Assembly: GCF_002796605.1 (NCBI RefSeq)
Contig: NZ_CP024923.1
Location: forward strand, 3,231,501-3,295,500
Origin: Sphingomonas psychrotolerans
Lineage (GTDB): Bacteria; Pseudomonadota; Alphaproteobacteria; Sphingomonadales; Sphingomonadaceae
Reading direction: 5' to 3'
DNA length: 64,000 nucleotides
Shown piece after piece: positions 42,471-51,279 of the stretch. Below the pieces are notes generated by a model. That model did no database searches, had not been told where the DNA came from, and worked only from the letters and a program-made list of their open reading frames with translations. Position 1 is the first letter of the stretch; each line of letters begins with the position of its first letter. The position numbers were made by a program, and so were the translations under genes.

Positions 42471-43606
42471 CAAACATCCGTATCGATTGCGCGCTCGCCG
42501 ACGATCGACAGGCCATAGCCGTCGAGCCCGATGAGCGTGTGGTGGGTATTGGTGAGGAGGATCATGTCCTGCACGCCGAGTTCGGTGAGGATCGTCGCGC
42601 CGACGCCGTAATCGCGCAATTCGTCCATGTCCTTGGGCTCGAGCGTCCCGGCCCTGGCCTGGAGCGCGACGCTGAACTGGTCGGGGCGCGGCTTGTTGAT
42701 CACCACGACCACCCCGGCGCCCTCTTCGCCGATGATCTCCATCGAGCGCCGGAGCAGCCCGCCACGACAGCCGCCTTCGCCGAAGAGGTCGCTGAACGGC
42801 GACATCGCATGCATCCGCACCAAGGTGGGCCTGGCCGGATCGATCTTGCCCTTGACGAGGGCGACCTGCTCGCTCTCGGTTGCCTTGTTCCAGAAAGTGA
42901 GCGCAGTCCATTCGCCGCCCCATTCGCTGGTGAACCGCGCCTCGGCACGCTTTTCGACGAGATGGTCGTGCCGGCGGCGATAGGCGATCAGATCGCGGAT
43001 CGTGCCGATCTTGAGGTTATGGAACTGCGCGAAGGCGACGAGATCGTCGAGCCGCGCCATCGTCCCGTCATCCTTCATGATCTCGCAGATCACGCCGGAG
43101 GGATTGAGCCCGGCCAGCCGGGCGACGTCGACCGCGGCTTCGGTGTGCCCGGTGCGGACCAGTACGCCGCCGTCGCGCGCGACGAGCGGAAAGACGTGAC
43201 CGGGCGAGACGAGCGCCTCGGCGCCCTTCGACGCATCGATCGCCACCGATACGGTGCGGGCGCGGTCGGCGGCGGAGATGCCGGTGGTGACGCCTTCCTT
43301 CGCCTCGATCGAGATCGTGAACGCCGTCTCGTGGCGGGTGCCGTTGTTGCGCGACATCAAGTCGAGGCCAAGCTGGTCGACGCGTTCCTTGGTGAGCGCG
43401 AGGCAGATCAGCCCGCGGCCGAACCGCGCCATGAAGTTGATCGCGTCGGGAGTCGCCATCTGGGCGGGGATGATGAGGTCGCCTTCATTCTCGCGATCCT
43501 CGTCGTCGACCAGGATGAACATCCGGCCGTTGCGGGCCTCGTCGATCAGTTCCTCGGGCGAGGACAGGAAACCGTGCTTGAGAAGGGCGAGTTCAGGCTT
43601 TGCCAC
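42470..43606 (-). CDS. ribB: DHBP synthase RibB with degenerate RibA-like domain
   Basis: 3,4-dihydroxy-2-butanone 4-phosphate synthase (378 aa). The N-terminal RibB domain is intact: [32 protein letters not shown]-like [10 protein letters not shown] and [34 protein letters not shown]. The C-terminal part resembles GTP cyclohydrolase II, but the zinc site is lost: where RibA has SEC...RCDCG it reads [10 protein letters not shown] and GEGGCRGG. The second activity is therefore unlikely, as in RibBX-type proteins. I prefer the GTG at 43606 (GGAG seven bases upstream) over the longer TTG at 43639. Confidence 0.9.
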   Translation of the reverse strand: MAKPELALLKHGFLSSPEELIDEARNGRMFILVDDEDRENEGDLIIPAQMATPDAINFMARFGRGLICLALTKERVDQLGLDLMSRNNGTRHETAFTISIEAKEGVTTGISAADRARTVSVAIDASKGAEALVSPGHVFPLVARDGGVLVRTGHTEAAVDVARLAGLNPSGVICEIMKDDGTMARLDDLVAFAQFHNLKIGTIRDLIAYRRRHDHLVEKRAEARFTSEWGGEWTALTFWNKATESEQVALVKGKIDPARPTLVRMHAMSPFSDLFGEGGCRGGLLRRSMEIIGEEGAGVVVVINKPRPDQFSVALQARAGTLEPKDMDELRDYGVGATILTELGVQDMILLTNTHHTLIGLDGYGLSIVGERAIDTDV

Positions 43607-44201
43607 GAAGCGACTCCATGCGCTGGAGATAACGGGCAAGCACGTCGATCTCGAGGTTGACCGCCTGCCCGGGTTGCAATGCTCCGAATGTAGTGACGGC
43701 GGCGGTATGGGGAATGATGTTGAGCATGAGATTTACGCCCGCAGGCGTGTCTTCCACCGAATTCACGGTGAGCGAGACGCCGTCGACGGTGAGCGAGCCC
43801 TTGGCGGCCACATAGGGGCCGAGTTCCTTGTCGGCGGCGATCGTCAACCGGTGCGAGCCGCCTTCCTCGCGCCATTCGGAAACGGTCCCGATCCCGTCGA
43901 CATGGCCGGTGACGATATGCCCGCCCAGCTCGTCGCCCAGCTTGAGCGCGCGTTCGAGGTTGAGCCGACGCCCCTGGGTCCACATATCTGCGGCGGTGCG
44001 CGAGACGGTTTCGGCCGAAACGTCGAACGCGACGCGGCCAGGCGCCTTGTCGACCACTGTCAGGCATACGCCGGAGCAGGAGATCGACGCGCCGAGATCG
44101 ATCGTGTCGACGTCATAATGGGTGGAGACCTCGACGCGCATGTCGCCCTGCTGCGTGGCGGCGGCTACGGTGCCGATATCGGTGACGATTCCCGTGAACA
44201 T
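43593..44201 (-). CDS. ribE: Riboflavin synthase alpha chain RibE
   Basis: Riboflavin synthase (202 aa) that dismutates two lumazines into riboflavin. It consists of two similar lumazine-binding barrels: MFTGIVTDIGTV with GASISCSGVCLTVV, then GGHIVTGHVDGIGTV with GSLTVDGVSLTVNSV. The MFTGI start is diagnostic and shares a base with the ribD stop (TGATG). The 3' end overlaps ribB by 14 bases. Two-domain length is normal. Confidence 0.95.
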   Translation of the reverse strand: MFTGIVTDIGTVAAATQQGDMRVEVSTHYDVDTIDLGASISCSGVCLTVVDKAPGRVAFDVSAETVSRTAADMWTQGRRLNLERALKLGDELGGHIVTGHVDGIGTVSEWREEGGSHRLTIAADKELGPYVAAKGSLTVDGVSLTVNSVEDTPAGVNLMLNIIPHTAAVTTFGALQPGQAVNLEIDVLARYLQRMESLRGKA

Positions 44202-45154
44202 CAGTTGCTCGCGTAGACTTCGAGCCGGTCGCTGCCAAGCGTGCGCGTATCGATCAACCGCCAGCGGCCATGCGCGGCGGGCAGATCGGTGAGACCGATA
44301 TCGCCGAGCGCGGCTTTGCCGCTGCCGATCAGGATCGGCGCGCGATAGAGCAGCAGGCGATCGACGAGACCTTCGCGCAGGAATCCGGCCGCGGTTTCGG
44401 CACCGCCCTCGACAAGGAGATGGTCGACGCCCTCGAGGCTGGCGATATCCGACGGACGGGTGAGGTCTCCCGTGGACGAAAGCACGAGGCGGCGCGGCGC
44501 GCGCCCTTCGAGGCTTGGCAATCGAACGTCGAGGCGAGGTCGATCGACTTCCCACGTGCGGCGGCCGACGAGGATCGCCTCGTGCCGGGCGCGTTCGAGA
44601 TGCGCGTGGGCGCGCGCCTCGGGTCCGGTGATCCAGCGGCTCTCGCCTGAGGGCAAGGCGATGCGGCCGTCGAGCGACGTGGCGAGCTTGAGCGTGACGA
44701 AGGGGCGGCCCCGTACCTGCCGCGTCAGAAAGCCGGCCATCGCCGCGCGGGCGGCATCTTCCGCGACGCGCTCGATCACCACGAGCCCGGCACCGCGTAG
44801 CTTCGCGACGCCCTGACCATTGGTGCGCGGATCAGGATCCCCGAGCGCGATCACCACCCGGGCAACGCCGGCAGCGACCAGCAGCTCGGCACAGGCAGGA
44901 CCGCGCGGCGAGACATGCCCGCACGGCTCCAAAGTGACGTAGCAAGTCGCGCCGCGCGACTTTTCGCCGGCTTCCGCCAATGCCATCGCTTCGGCATGCG
45001 GGCGACCGCCGGGCTGGGTCCAGCCGCGTCCGACGACGCGACCGTCCTTCACCAGCACGCAGCCGACATTCGGATTGGGAGCAGTGCGCCCCCGCGTGCG
45101 TTCCGAAAGCGCCAGCGCCGCGCTTATCCAGCGCGCGTCGCTCAGAAACCCCAC
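44201..45154 (-). CDS. ribD: Bifunctional riboflavin deaminase/reductase RibD
   Basis: Two-step riboflavin enzyme (317 aa). The N-terminal deaminase has the zinc motif His53-Ala-Glu55 and Cys78/Cys88 (EPCGH...GPAC), and the NPNVGCVLVKDG segment. The C-terminal reductase domain includes VTLKLATSLDGRIALPSGE, RHEAILVGRRTWEVDRP and LLVEGGAETAAGFL. The best start is a GTG at 45154, overlapping the upstream gene by 13 bases, with no clear ribosome site. The operon order is ribD, ribE, ribB, ribH. Confidence 0.93.
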   Translation of the reverse strand: MGFLSDARWISAALALSERTRGRTAPNPNVGCVLVKDGRVVGRGWTQPGGRPHAEAMALAEAGEKSRGATCYVTLEPCGHVSPRGPACAELLVAAGVARVVIALGDPDPRTNGQGVAKLRGAGLVVIERVAEDAARAAMAGFLTRQVRGRPFVTLKLATSLDGRIALPSGESRWITGPEARAHAHLERARHEAILVGRRTWEVDRPRLDVRLPSLEGRAPRRLVLSSTGDLTRPSDIASLEGVDHLLVEGGAETAAGFLREGLVDRLLLYRAPILIGSGKAALGDIGLTDLPAAHGRWRLIDTRTLGSDRLEVYASN

Positions 45155-45489
45155 GATTCGAGCTTGTCGTCGAGTCGCTTGAACTCGGCCTTCTTGGCCT
45201 CGCGCCGCTTCTTCAGCTCGGCCTGCTGGATGTGTTTCTTGGCCTGATCGATCTTCTGCTGCGCGCGGATCTGTTCGTCGGTGCGCGTGATCGGCCACTG
45301 TTCGACATAGATGATATTGCGTTCGTACGCCTTCTCGAAATGCGAATCCTTCACGAACGCCCAGAGGATCAGCAGCGTCAACGCGAGCGAGAGCGCCATG
45401 AAGCCGAGCTCGTGGCGCTTGCGCGCCGCGAGGAAGAAACGCAGGTCGCGATAGGCCACGAGCGGCGAGAATCTGTTGAGAAAGGTCAT
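45142..45489 (-). CDS. Small single-span membrane protein of unknown function
   Basis: Unrecognised protein (115 aa). A basic N-terminus (FFLAARKRHELG) precedes one membrane helix (FMALSLALTLLILWAFV). The rest is a highly charged periplasmic or cytoplasmic coiled-coil-like tail (EQIRAQQKIDQAKKHIQQA, KKRREAKKAEFKRLDDKLE). It overlaps ribD by 13 bases, so it likely shares the operon promoter. Nothing in it points to riboflavin chemistry or transport. Confidence 0.75.
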   Translation of the reverse strand: MTFLNRFSPLVAYRDLRFFLAARKRHELGFMALSLALTLLILWAFVKDSHFEKAYERNIIYVEQWPITRTDEQIRAQQKIDQAKKHIQQAELKKRREAKKAEFKRLDDKLESWGF

Positions 45490-45576
45490 TTGCTCGGGAA
45501 GATAAGGACGCGGGGGCTCCAGGGCAAACCCCCGCGCCGGCCGGGCGCTATTGCGACCGGCATTTCGAGGCGTGAA

Positions 45577-46245
45577 TCACTGGTTCTTGATCTCGAACCG
45601 CACGCTCAGCGTCTTCCAGCTTTCCTGCGGCACGCCGCCACGGGTAGCCGGCTTGAAGCGCCATTTCGACAGCGCCTGACGCCGCGTCGCCTCGAAAAAG
45701 GCGTCGCTGGTGGCGGTGACCGATTCGGCCGCCTTCACTCGCCCGTCCACTCCGATCAGCACCCGAATCTTGACCGCGCCGTCGCGCTGGGCGCGAAGCT
45801 CACTGGCGGGGTAGGCTGGCTGGAAGTCCTTGATGAAGCGCGGATCCTGCGCCGCGGCCATGAGCGGCGGCAACGGGGCCGGGGGCTCGCCGACGTTCGG
45901 CTCGCCGGTCGGCGCGGGTGGCAATGGCGGCTGCGGCGGATAGATTTTGTCGGTGCCGTCAATGATCGGGCCGGTGGGCGTGAGGATGATCGGCTTGGGG
46001 ATCGTCGGAAGTGGCGCAGTCGGTTCCATGCGCTCCGTTTTCGGCAGTTCTCTGGATTTTTCGGGGGGTGGCACCCGCGGTTTGGAGATGTCGATGACCG
46101 GGATCGGCTTTTCCGGCCCCATGGCGATCACGTTGGGCGCGAGGTAGAAGAGCATTCCCGCGACGATCGCCCCGTTGATCGCGAAAGCGGCGCCGAAGCT
46201 GACCCCGCGCGACTGGCGCGGCATGTAACGATGTTCTGCATACAT
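45577..46245 (-). CDS. tonB: Energy transducer TonB
   Basis: TonB protein (222 aa) that couples the inner-membrane proton gradient to outer-membrane receptors. A membrane helix (FAINGAIVAGMLFYLAP) lies near the N-terminus, followed by a Pro-rich periplasmic spacer (PPQPPLPPAPTGEPNVGEPP). The C-terminal TonB domain reads DFQPAYPASELRAQRDGAV KIRVLIGVDGRVKAAE and KWRFKPATRGGVPQESW. I chose ATG 46245 (GGAG nine bases upstream); ATG 46260 is in frame but has its AGGAG directly abutting. exbB and exbD are not adjacent. Confidence 0.92.
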   Translation of the reverse strand: MYAEHRYMPRQSRGVSFGAAFAINGAIVAGMLFYLAPNVIAMGPEKPIPVIDISKPRVPPPEKSRELPKTERMEPTAPLPTIPKPIILTPTGPIIDGTDKIYPPQPPLPPAPTGEPNVGEPPAPLPPLMAAAQDPRFIKDFQPAYPASELRAQRDGAVKIRVLIGVDGRVKAAESVTATSDAFFEATRRQALSKWRFKPATRGGVPQESWKTLSVRFEIKNQ

Positions 46246-46285
46246 GACGTTGCACTCCATCTCCTGCGCCGGTCTGATCGCCGGC

Positions 46286-46303
46286 CGTTGTTATGATACA
46301 ACG
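46286..46303. promoter_or_regulatory. Palindromic operator candidate upstream of tonB
   Basis: CGTTGT-TATGAT-ACAACG is a perfect six-base inverted repeat with a six-base spacer, 41-58 bases upstream of the tonB start, in an AT-rich patch that also reads TGTAAC. The symmetry and place suit a repressor site or a promoter overlap. It does not match the Fur consensus closely. Confidence 0.4.
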
Positions 46304-46357
46304 TTACATTCAAGCCGTAAACAGATTTCATGCGAGGACGAAATCGGCGCGCCAATC

Positions 46358-46430
46358 GTGACCCGGCGAAGGCGAAGCCCCGAGTCACGCGGGCGCTTGC
46401 GGTTCGGGATCCCGGCCTTCGCCGGACGAC
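46358..46430. repeat. Dispersed palindromic repeat (copy C, diverged)
   Basis: A left arm (GTGACCCGGCGAAGGC) and a right arm (GATCCCGGCCTTCGCCGG) form an imperfect inverted repeat related to the elements at 54711 and 57224. It lies between the gltX 3' end and the tonB promoter. This copy is the most diverged of the three. Confidence 0.5.
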
Positions 46431-46452
46431 GGGGAGGACGAGTCCCGGCCGT

Positions 46453-47787
46453 TCAGCGCGCTGCCTGCAACCGTGCGAGCGCGGCGTCGCGACCGATCAG
46501 CGGGAGCAGCCTGGCCATGTCAGGCCCATGTTCGCGCCCGGTGAGCGCGAGCCGCAACGGCAGGAACAAGGCCTTCCCCTTGCGCCCGGTCGCTCCCTTG
46601 AGCGCGCCGGTGAGCGCATGCCACGGATCGGCCGACCAATCGATCTGCGCCGCCGTCTCCGCCGCCTGGGCCAGAAAGGGGCGATCCTCAGGCGAGAGAT
46701 CGGCGGGCTCGATCGGCCCCTCGACCACGCGCCACCAGTCCGCGGCTTCGGCGATACTGGCCAGATTGGGCCGTATCGCCTCCCACGCTTCCGACGTCAC
46801 GCCGTCCGGCAGGCGTTGCGCGACGGCGTCGAAACCGAGCTGGTGAACGATGCGCGCGTTGAGCTGGGCGAGCTCGGCTTCGTCGAATCGCGCAGGTGCA
46901 CGGCCGAATCGGGCGAAATCGAAGCCGGCGATCAGCGGCGCGGGATCGACATGCGGTTCGACCGGATCGCTGGTACCGATTCGCGCGAGCAAAGCGACCA
47001 GCGCCTGTGGCTCGATGCCGCTCTGGCGGAAATGATCGACGCCGAGCGAGCCGAGCCGCTTGGACAGCTTGCCTTCGTTGCCGACGAGCAATGCTTCGTG
47101 TGCGAACGCGGGCGGATTGCTGCCCAGCGCAGCGAACATCTGGAGCTGGGTCGCTGTGTTCGAGACATGGTCCTCGCCGCGCACGACATGGGTGATGGCC
47201 ATGTCGATATCGTCGACCACCGAAGGGAAGAGATACAGCCACGAGCCGTCGGCCCGGCGGATCACCGGATCGCTCATCGTCTTCGGTTCGAATCGCTGGG
47301 GTCCCCGGACCAGATCGTCCCATTCGATCGGCAGGTCGTGATCGAGCCGGAAGCGCCAGTGCGGGGCGCGGCCTTCGGCCTCGAACGCCGCACGCTCGGC
47401 ATCGCTCAGTGCGAGCGCGGCGCGATCATAGACCGGCGGCAGCCCGCGGCCGAGCAGCACCTTGCGCTTGAGATCGAGTTCCTGCGCAGTCTCATATGCC
47501 GGATAGGCGCGACCGGCGGCGACCAGTTCGGCGAAGCGCGCCTCATAGCGGTCGAACCGCGCCGACTGGCGTCCCTCGCCATCGGGCACCAGACCCAGCC
47601 AGGCGAGATCGGCGCGGATCGATTCGACATGCCGTTCCTCCGAACGCGCGCGATCGGTGTCATCGATGCGCAGCAGGAAGCGGCCGCCATGTGCCCGGGC
47701 GAACATCCAGTTGTGGAGCGCAGTCCGTAGATTGCCGACGTGCAGCGTACCGGTCGGACTGGGAGCGAAGCGCGTGGTCACCGTCAT
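46453..47787 (-). CDS. gltX: Glutamyl-tRNA synthetase
   Basis: Class I aminoacyl-tRNA synthetase (444 aa). The HIGH-type motif is PSPTGTLHVGNLRTALHNW (HVGN at 16-19) and the KMSKS-type motif is EGKLSKRLGSLGV. The middle contains FLLRIDDTDRARSEERHVE and MAITHVVRGEDHVSNTATQ, both diagnostic. Alphaproteobacteria often have two gltX genes, one of which charges tRNA-Gln; which one this is cannot be decided here. The start ATG 47787 begins the conserved MTVTTRFAPSPTG. It diverges from prs. Confidence 0.94.
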   Translation of the reverse strand: MTVTTRFAPSPTGTLHVGNLRTALHNWMFARAHGGRFLLRIDDTDRARSEERHVESIRADLAWLGLVPDGEGRQSARFDRYEARFAELVAAGRAYPAYETAQELDLKRKVLLGRGLPPVYDRAALALSDAERAAFEAEGRAPHWRFRLDHDLPIEWDDLVRGPQRFEPKTMSDPVIRRADGSWLYLFPSVVDDIDMAITHVVRGEDHVSNTATQLQMFAALGSNPPAFAHEALLVGNEGKLSKRLGSLGVDHFRQSGIEPQALVALLARIGTSDPVEPHVDPAPLIAGFDFARFGRAPARFDEAELAQLNARIVHQLGFDAVAQRLPDGVTSEAWEAIRPNLASIAEAADWWRVVEGPIEPADLSPEDRPFLAQAAETAAQIDWSADPWHALTGALKGATGRKGKALFLPLRLALTGREHGPDMARLLPLIGRDAALARLQAAR

Positions 47788-47891
47788 GGCTGCCGACCTA
47801 GGCTCGACCTGCTTTAGCGGCAATGCCCCTTTGCCTCGTCCGTTCGGCGTCCTAAGGGGAGCGCCGGGACCAGCGGACGGAGCGCGCGCAG

Positions 47892-48827
47892 ATGAAATTG
47901 ATGGCCGGCAATTCGAACATGCCGCTCGCCAGCGCGATCGCGGGCTATCTCGAGATTCCGTTGACCCAGGCCAATGTCCGCCGCTTTGCCGACGAGGAGA
48001 TCTTCGTAGAGATCCTCGAGAATGTCCGCGGCGAGGACGTGTTCGTGCTCCAGTCGACCAGCTATCCGGCCAACGATAATCTGATGGAACTGCTGATCAT
48101 GATCGATGCGCTGCGGCGCGCATCGGCCAAACGGATCACCGCGGTGCTCCCCTATTTCGGCTATGCCCGGCAGGATCGGAAACCCGGCCCGCGCACGCCG
48201 ATCTCGGCCAAATTGGTCGCCAATTTGATCACCACGGCGGGCGCCAATCGCGTGCTCTCGGTCGACTTGCACGCCGGCCAGATCCAGGGCTTTTTCGACA
48301 TCCCGACCGACAACCTCTTCGCTGCCCCGGTGATGTCGGCGGACATCACCACGCGCTTTCCGGGCAAGCAGTGGATGGTGGTCTCCCCCGACGTGGGCGG
48401 TGTGGTCCGCGCCCGCGCGCTCGCCAAACGGCTCGACAACGCGCCGCTGGCGATCGTCGACAAACGTCGCGAGCGCCCGGGCGAATCCGAAGTGATGAAC
48501 ATCATCGGCCAGGTTGAGGGGCGCTTCTGCATCCTGATCGACGACATCGTCGATTCGGCGGGGACGTTGTGCAACGCGGCTGCGGCGCTCAAGGCCGCCG
48601 GCGCCGAGGACGTGGTCGCTTATTGCACTCATGGCGTGCTGTCGGGCGGCGCGGTCGCGCGCGTCGACGCATCGGCATTGACCGAGTTGGTGATCACCGA
48701 TTCGATCGGCAACCACGCCGTGATCGCCGAAAGCGCCAAGACCCGCCATCTCACGATCGCGCCGTTGCTCGCCGAGGCGATCAAGCGCATCGCCGACGAG
48801 AGTTCGGTGTCGTCGCTTTTCGATTGA
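47892..48827 (+). CDS. prs: Ribose-phosphate pyrophosphokinase
   Basis: PRPP synthetase (311 aa, normal). The class I motifs are present: [38 protein letters not shown] (ATP and flexible loop) and [19 protein letters not shown] (PRPP loop). It feeds histidine, nucleotide and NAD synthesis. Convergent with the TauE/SafE gene, three bases between stops. Single cistron on this strand. Confidence 0.96.
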   Translation: MKLMAGNSNMPLASAIAGYLEIPLTQANVRRFADEEIFVEILENVRGEDVFVLQSTSYPANDNLMELLIMIDALRRASAKRITAVLPYFGYARQDRKPGPRTPISAKLVANLITTAGANRVLSVDLHAGQIQGFFDIPTDNLFAAPVMSADITTRFPGKQWMVVSPDVGGVVRARALAKRLDNAPLAIVDKRRERPGESEVMNIIGQVEGRFCILIDDIVDSAGTLCNAAAALKAAGAEDVVAYCTHGVLSGGAVARVDASALTELVITDSIGNHAVIAESAKTRHLTIAPLLAEAIKRIADESSVSSLFD

Positions 48828-48830
48828 GGT

Positions 48831-49583
48831 TCAGGCCAGCGCTTCCCAGATCAGCGCCCCGCCGACGAGGATCATCAGCCAGTAGATCGCCGTGTAGAAG
48901 CGCTCGGGCGCGATGCGGCGGACCAGCCACACGCCCGCCACCGTCGAAACCAGCGCAAGCGGCAGCAGGACCGCTGCGGTAAGAAGATTCGCCGCGGTGA
49001 ACTGGCCGAGCGCGGCATAAGCGGGCACCTTGATCCAGTTGATCGCAGCGAAGAACAGCGCGGTGGTGCCGATCAGCACGTCGCGGTCGAGCTTGCGCGG
49101 GAGCACCCATAGCTGGAAGGGCGGCTGCCCCGCATGCGCGATCTGGCTGGTGAAACCCGAAGCGATACCGAACAGTGAGCCCACCCATTCAGGCCATCGC
49201 GCGGCCTCGCGCGGCGCTCCCCTATGGCGCGCCGCCCAGAGGCGATAGGCGCCGAAAATCATGGAGATGACGCCGACTGCCGCCATGACGCCAAGCGGCG
49301 ACACGCTCGCGGCAAAAGCGTAACCGAGCCAGATTCCGAACATCGCGCCGGGCATCATCCAGACGAGCACGCGCCAGTCGACGGTACGACGGAACGCCCA
49401 GACCCCGACCACATCCTGCGCAATCAGGATCGGCAGCAGGATCGCCGCGGCGCGCACCGGGTCGATCGCGAAAGTGAGCATCGGCAGCGACAGCGCGCCC
49501 ATGCCCGCGAACCCGCCCTTGGCCAGCCCGAGCAAGATCACGGCGGGGATGGCGAGGGCGTAGAAATGCCAGTCGAGGATCAT
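48831..49583 (-). CDS. TauE/SafE family permease
   Basis: Membrane protein (250 aa) of the sulfite exporter TauE/SafE family. About seven to eight hydrophobic segments, starting AIPAVILLGLAKGGFAGMG, where the LGLAKGGFAG turn is the family signature, and repeated later as VGSLFGIASGFTSQIAHAG. Family members move sulfoacetate, sulfite or other organosulfur anions, but the substrate here is unknown. No sulfur metabolism genes are near it. Confidence 0.88.
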   Translation of the reverse strand: MILDWHFYALAIPAVILLGLAKGGFAGMGALSLPMLTFAIDPVRAAAILLPILIAQDVVGVWAFRRTVDWRVLVWMMPGAMFGIWLGYAFAASVSPLGVMAAVGVISMIFGAYRLWAARHRGAPREAARWPEWVGSLFGIASGFTSQIAHAGQPPFQLWVLPRKLDRDVLIGTTALFFAAINWIKVPAYAALGQFTAANLLTAAVLLPLALVSTVAGVWLVRRIAPERFYTAIYWLMILVGGALIWEALA

Positions 49584-49651
49584 CGCTCGCCGGTAGCGGG
49601 TTTGCCTGCAGCGCCAAAGTGCCTATCGGACATAAGGTCAGGGAGGCGCGC

Positions 49652-49972
49652 ATGGCGGAGGATCGCACAGGGCAAGTGGCGGTGATGTTCGTCTCCGAGC
49701 GCACCGGCGACGATCCCCACGGCTATTCCGCCGCTGCCGATGCGATGGACGCGCTCGCCGCGCAACAGCCGGGCTATCGCGGGATCGACAGCGTCTCGGC
49801 CGGTGGCCTCGGCATCACGCTCAGCTATTGGGCTGACGAGGCGAGTGCCGTCGCGTGGCGCCACCATCCCGAGCATGCCGCGACTCGCGAGGCCGGACGC
49901 GGCCGCTGGTACAAATGGTATCGGCTCCACGTCGCCGACATCCGCCGCAGCTATTCGTGGATGCGCGAATGA
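49652..49972 (+). CDS. Antibiotic biosynthesis monooxygenase-like (ABM) protein
   Basis: Small ferredoxin-like dimer protein (106 aa) resembling the ABM/EthD group. Typical blocks are VAVMFVSERTGDDPHGYSA, QPGYRGIDSVSAGGLGITL SYWADEASAVAWRHHPEH and GRGRWYKWYRLHVADI. Such proteins are often heme- or polyketide-degrading monooxygenases or simply stress-induced with no known activity. GGGAGG stands before the ATG at 49652. Its stop overlaps the MFS start (ATGA). Confidence 0.82.
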   Translation: MAEDRTGQVAVMFVSERTGDDPHGYSAAADAMDALAAQQPGYRGIDSVSAGGLGITLSYWADEASAVAWRHHPEHAATREAGRGRWYKWYRLHVADIRRSYSWMRE

Positions 49973-51279
49973 AGGCCGGCGGATTCGATCGCACCTTCGC
50001 GGTGCTGTTCGCGGTGATGCTGGCGATCGCGGCAGGGAATACCGCGCTGCAATCGGTGCTGCCCGCGCTCGGGCGTTCGCTCGGCGCCGCCGACAGCGCC
50101 GTCGCGGCGGTGTTCTCGGTCTCGGCGCTGCTGTGGGTGATCGCCGCGCCCTTCTGGGCCAATCGCTCGGACCGGCATGGGCGGCGCGCGATGGTGTTGC
50201 TGGGCATCGCGGGGTTCACCGTCTCGCTGCTGCTGTGCGGGATCTTCCTCGCGCTCGGGATCAACGGCGTGCTCGGACCGCTGGCGACCTTCATCGCGTT
50301 CATCGCGGCGCGGGTGATCTACGGGGCGTTCGGATCGGCGGCACCGCCGGCGGTGCAGGCAATCGTCGCCGGGCGCACCACGCGCGAGGAGCGCACGAAG
50401 GCGCTCACGCTGCTGGCGTCGGCGTTCGGGCTGGGGACGATCCTCGGACCCGCGCTCGCCCCGTATCTCGTGCTCGGCCATCTCTGGCACGGCGGACCCG
50501 AGATCGGATTGGCCGGCCCCGCCTTCGTCGCGGCGGCGATCGGCGCGGTGATCTGGATCGCGGTGGTGCGGCTGCTGCCCCATGACGAAGGCGTGTCGCA
50601 CGGAGCGGCGGCGAGCTATCCGAGCATCGGCGGGCAGGGGACCGGCGCCACCGTCACTGCCGCCACCGGATCATCGAGCGAGAAGATCGGCTATTTCGAT
50701 CCGCGGGTGCGCGTGTGGATGATCAGCGGGCTGGTCATCGGACATGCCCAGGCGATGACCGGGCAAGCGATCGGCTTTCTGATCATCGACCGGCTGGCGG
50801 TCTCGCCGATGGACGCGCTCGAGCCCACCGGACTGGTATTGATGATGGGCGCGGGCTCGGCCTTGCTCGCGCAATGGGGGCTGATCCCGCTGCTCGACCT
50901 CAAGCCGCGCGCACTGGTGCTCGCTGGCACCGTGCTCGGGGTGCTCGGCTGCATTGCCACCGGCAGCGCGACATCGCTCTACGGAATCGCACTGGGCTAT
51001 GCGCTGACTTCGCTCGGTATGGGGCTGGCGCGGCCGGGCTTCACCGCAGGCTCATCGCTCGCGGTCGGCGCCGAGGGACAGGGCTCGGTGGCAGGCAAGG
51101 TCACTTCGATCAACGGCGCGGCGTTCGTGCTCGGCCCGTCGATCGGCGTGGGCCTGTACGAGCTGTGGCGGCCGCTGCCCTATCTGGCCGCGGCCGCCGC
51201 GCTCGCTTGCCTGCTGGTCTACGCCTGGCTCAGTCTTCGCCCTTCGGACCCCGGCCGCGGAGCATCCCCGGCGCAATGA
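49969..51279 (+). CDS. MFS transporter
   Basis: Major facilitator superfamily protein (436 aa) with about twelve hydrophobic segments. Motif A after helix 2 is ANRSDRHGRRAM, and helix 4 carries the arginine in FIAARVIYGAFGSA. The central loop (SHGAAASYPSIGGQGTGAT) is hydrophilic. It resembles TCR/tetracycline-type drug exporters in layout, but the substrate is not predictable. The start overlaps the ABM gene and the last 50 bases overlap the CDC48-type gene on the other strand. Confidence 0.88.
   Translation: MKAGGFDRTFAVLFAVMLAIAAGNTALQSVLPALGRSLGAADSAVAAVFSVSALLWVIAAPFWANRSDRHGRRAMVLLGIAGFTVSLLLCGIFLALGINGVLGPLATFIAFIAARVIYGAFGSAAPPAVQAIVAGRTTREERTKALTLLASAFGLGTILGPALAPYLVLGHLWHGGPEIGLAGPAFVAAAIGAVIWIAVVRLLPHDEGVSHGAAASYPSIGGQGTGATVTAATGSSSEKIGYFDPRVRVWMISGLVIGHAQAMTGQAIGFLIIDRLAVSPMDALEPTGLVLMMGAGSALLAQWGLIPLLDLKPRALVLAGTVLGVLGCIATGSATSLYGIALGYALTSLGMGLARPGFTAGSSLAVGAEGQGSVAGKVTSINGAAFVLGPSIGVGLYELWRPLPYLAAAAALACLLVYAWLSLRPSDPGRGASPAQ

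Noticed and set aside
45155..45600. FMN riboswitch ahead of the riboflavin operon
   Set aside because: ribD overlaps the upstream gene, and the 87-base gap before that gene (45490-45576) is too short and lacks the conserved FMN-aptamer blocks.
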